A stretch of 41,108 bases of DNA from a virus. The translations under genes were made by a program, and so were the position numbers. The stretch's first letter is position 1, and each line of letters begins with the position of its first letter. The notes below the pieces were generated by a model. It was not told the DNA's origin, made no database searches, and saw only the letters and a program-made list of their open reading frames with translations. Below, in pieces: positions 40,649 to 41,108 of this stretch. The stretch lies in IMG/VR virus record IMGVR_UViG_3300036770_007224, positions 1 through 41,108 of that record; one strand, given 5' to 3'.

Positions 40649-40655
40649 TATTTAT
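40649..40655 (+). promoter_or_regulatory. Putative late promoter element TATTTAT (plus strand)
   Basis: TATTTATCTATAAAAACCCG begins 23 nt before the ATG at 40672. It closely resembles the portal leader (TATTTATTATAAAACTCG). Confidence 0.5.
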
Positions 40656-40671
40656 CTATAAAAACCCGTGA

Positions 40672-41108
40672 ATGGCGTCTCAGAATATAAATAATTATTA
40701 CTTCAATCGTTTCGATTTAAGAAATACATTTTACTCGTACAACGATATTTTCTTGGTTTCAGATGAAAAAGATTACGATACTGAGGTAGTTTTTTCTTCT
40801 GAAGTAATAGCCTACAACGATGGTGACAGGTTACCTATTTATTTAGATTTTAACTCTACAGGTTCATCGCAACAATTAGAAATTCAATATGGAGATTTCA
40901 ATACGGGTGACACTGTAGTATCACTGAATTACTACAATCCTTTGAATTTGGATTTGACTTGTTTGAGTGCATTCACAGGTACTTGTGACGTTGGGTTAGT
41001 AGCAACAGATAACGGATTATACACCAAAATGACGGGTGAAACTTTGTTTTACACCATGGGTATAAGAGACGATTATAAGTTCCACCCATATTACTACGAC
41101 AGAAGATT
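40672..41108 (+). CDS. Probable virion structural protein, 3' end outside window
   Basis: The frame from the ATG at 40672 stays open to the last base (145 full codons). It reads ASQNINNYYFNRFDLRNTFY, SYNDIFLVSDEKDYDTEVVF, then GDRLPIYLDFNSTG, LEIQYGDFNTGDTVVSLN, TCLSAFTGTCDVGLVATDNG and MGIRDDYKFHPYYYDRR. The Asn/Tyr/Asp-rich beta-type composition and lack of enzyme motifs suggest a tail or neck component, as for the 504-aa protein at 14275-15789. Its own TATTTAT element is 23 nt upstream. The family is not recognised. Confidence 0.75.
   Translation, partial: MASQNINNYYFNRFDLRNTFYSYNDIFLVSDEKDYDTEVVFSSEVIAYNDGDRLPIYLDFNSTGSSQQLEIQYGDFNTGDTVVSLNYYNPLNLDLTCLSAFTGTCDVGLVATDNGLYTKMTGETLFYTMGIRDDYKFHPYYYDRR

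Noticed and set aside
1-41108. tRNA genes, CRISPR array, integrase or insertion sequence
   Set aside because: No cloverleaf-like segment, spaced repeats, recombinase motif or terminal inverted repeats were found; almost every base is in a protein gene.

Overview
The window is a dense, AT-rich stretch of a T4-like (myovirus-type) phage genome. The head cluster identifies it: T4 gp17-type terminase, gp20 portal, gp21 prohead protease, an acidic gp22-type scaffold and gp23 major capsid protein, plus a gp55-type late sigma factor on the other strand. The host is probably a member of the Bacteroidota (inference). Starts are preceded by A-rich leaders without a Shine-Dalgarno sequence, the phage carries a Bacteroidota-type ribosomal protein bS21, and one small gene resembles DUF4494, a family typical of Bacteroidota and their phages. 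No tRNA, CRISPR array or insertion sequence was seen.

Layout. 1-6302 (+): two unrecognised genes, terminase, portal, one helical protein. 6299-6493 (-): bS21. 6598-11450 (+): an unknown gene, gp21, DUF4494-like, a terminator, gp22-like scaffold, gp23, a second terminator. 11500-11902 (-): two small genes. 11941-13626 (+): a three-part protein. 13623-20744 (-): small genes, a virion-like protein, an exostosin-like glycosyltransferase, a gp5-like baseplate protein, a large unknown baseplate-region protein and a coiled-coil protein. 20771-40611 (-): one almost gapless run with the late sigma factor, a 14-kb sugar/glycosyltransferase block, dUTPase, a DnaQ-fold exonuclease, another glycosyltransferase and five small phage genes. 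40672 to the right edge (+): a virion-like gene cut by the window.

How the parts fit. A TATTTAT element lies exactly 21 nt before the start codon of five genes on both strands (portal, the gene after it, bS21, gp21, the 504-aa virion-like protein) and 12-46 nt before five others. It is the best candidate for the late promoter read by the gp55-like sigma factor. If so, bS21 is made late with the virion proteins, in a phage whose own messages lack Shine-Dalgarno sites.

The most striking accessory content is the sugar block: GDP-mannose 4,6-dehydratase, an aminotransferase-fold enzyme whose PLP lysine is a histidine (the ColD signature), a GDP-fucose-synthase/ColC-type reductase, a cupin, a split HldE pair (kinase and nucleotidylyltransferase), a HAD-like protein and about twelve glycosyltransferase-like proteins. 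Together they could make a GDP-3,6-dideoxyhexose such as GDP-L-colitose from host GDP-mannose and build a multi-sugar glycan, either on the virion or on the host surface. Which acceptor is used cannot be read from the sequence.
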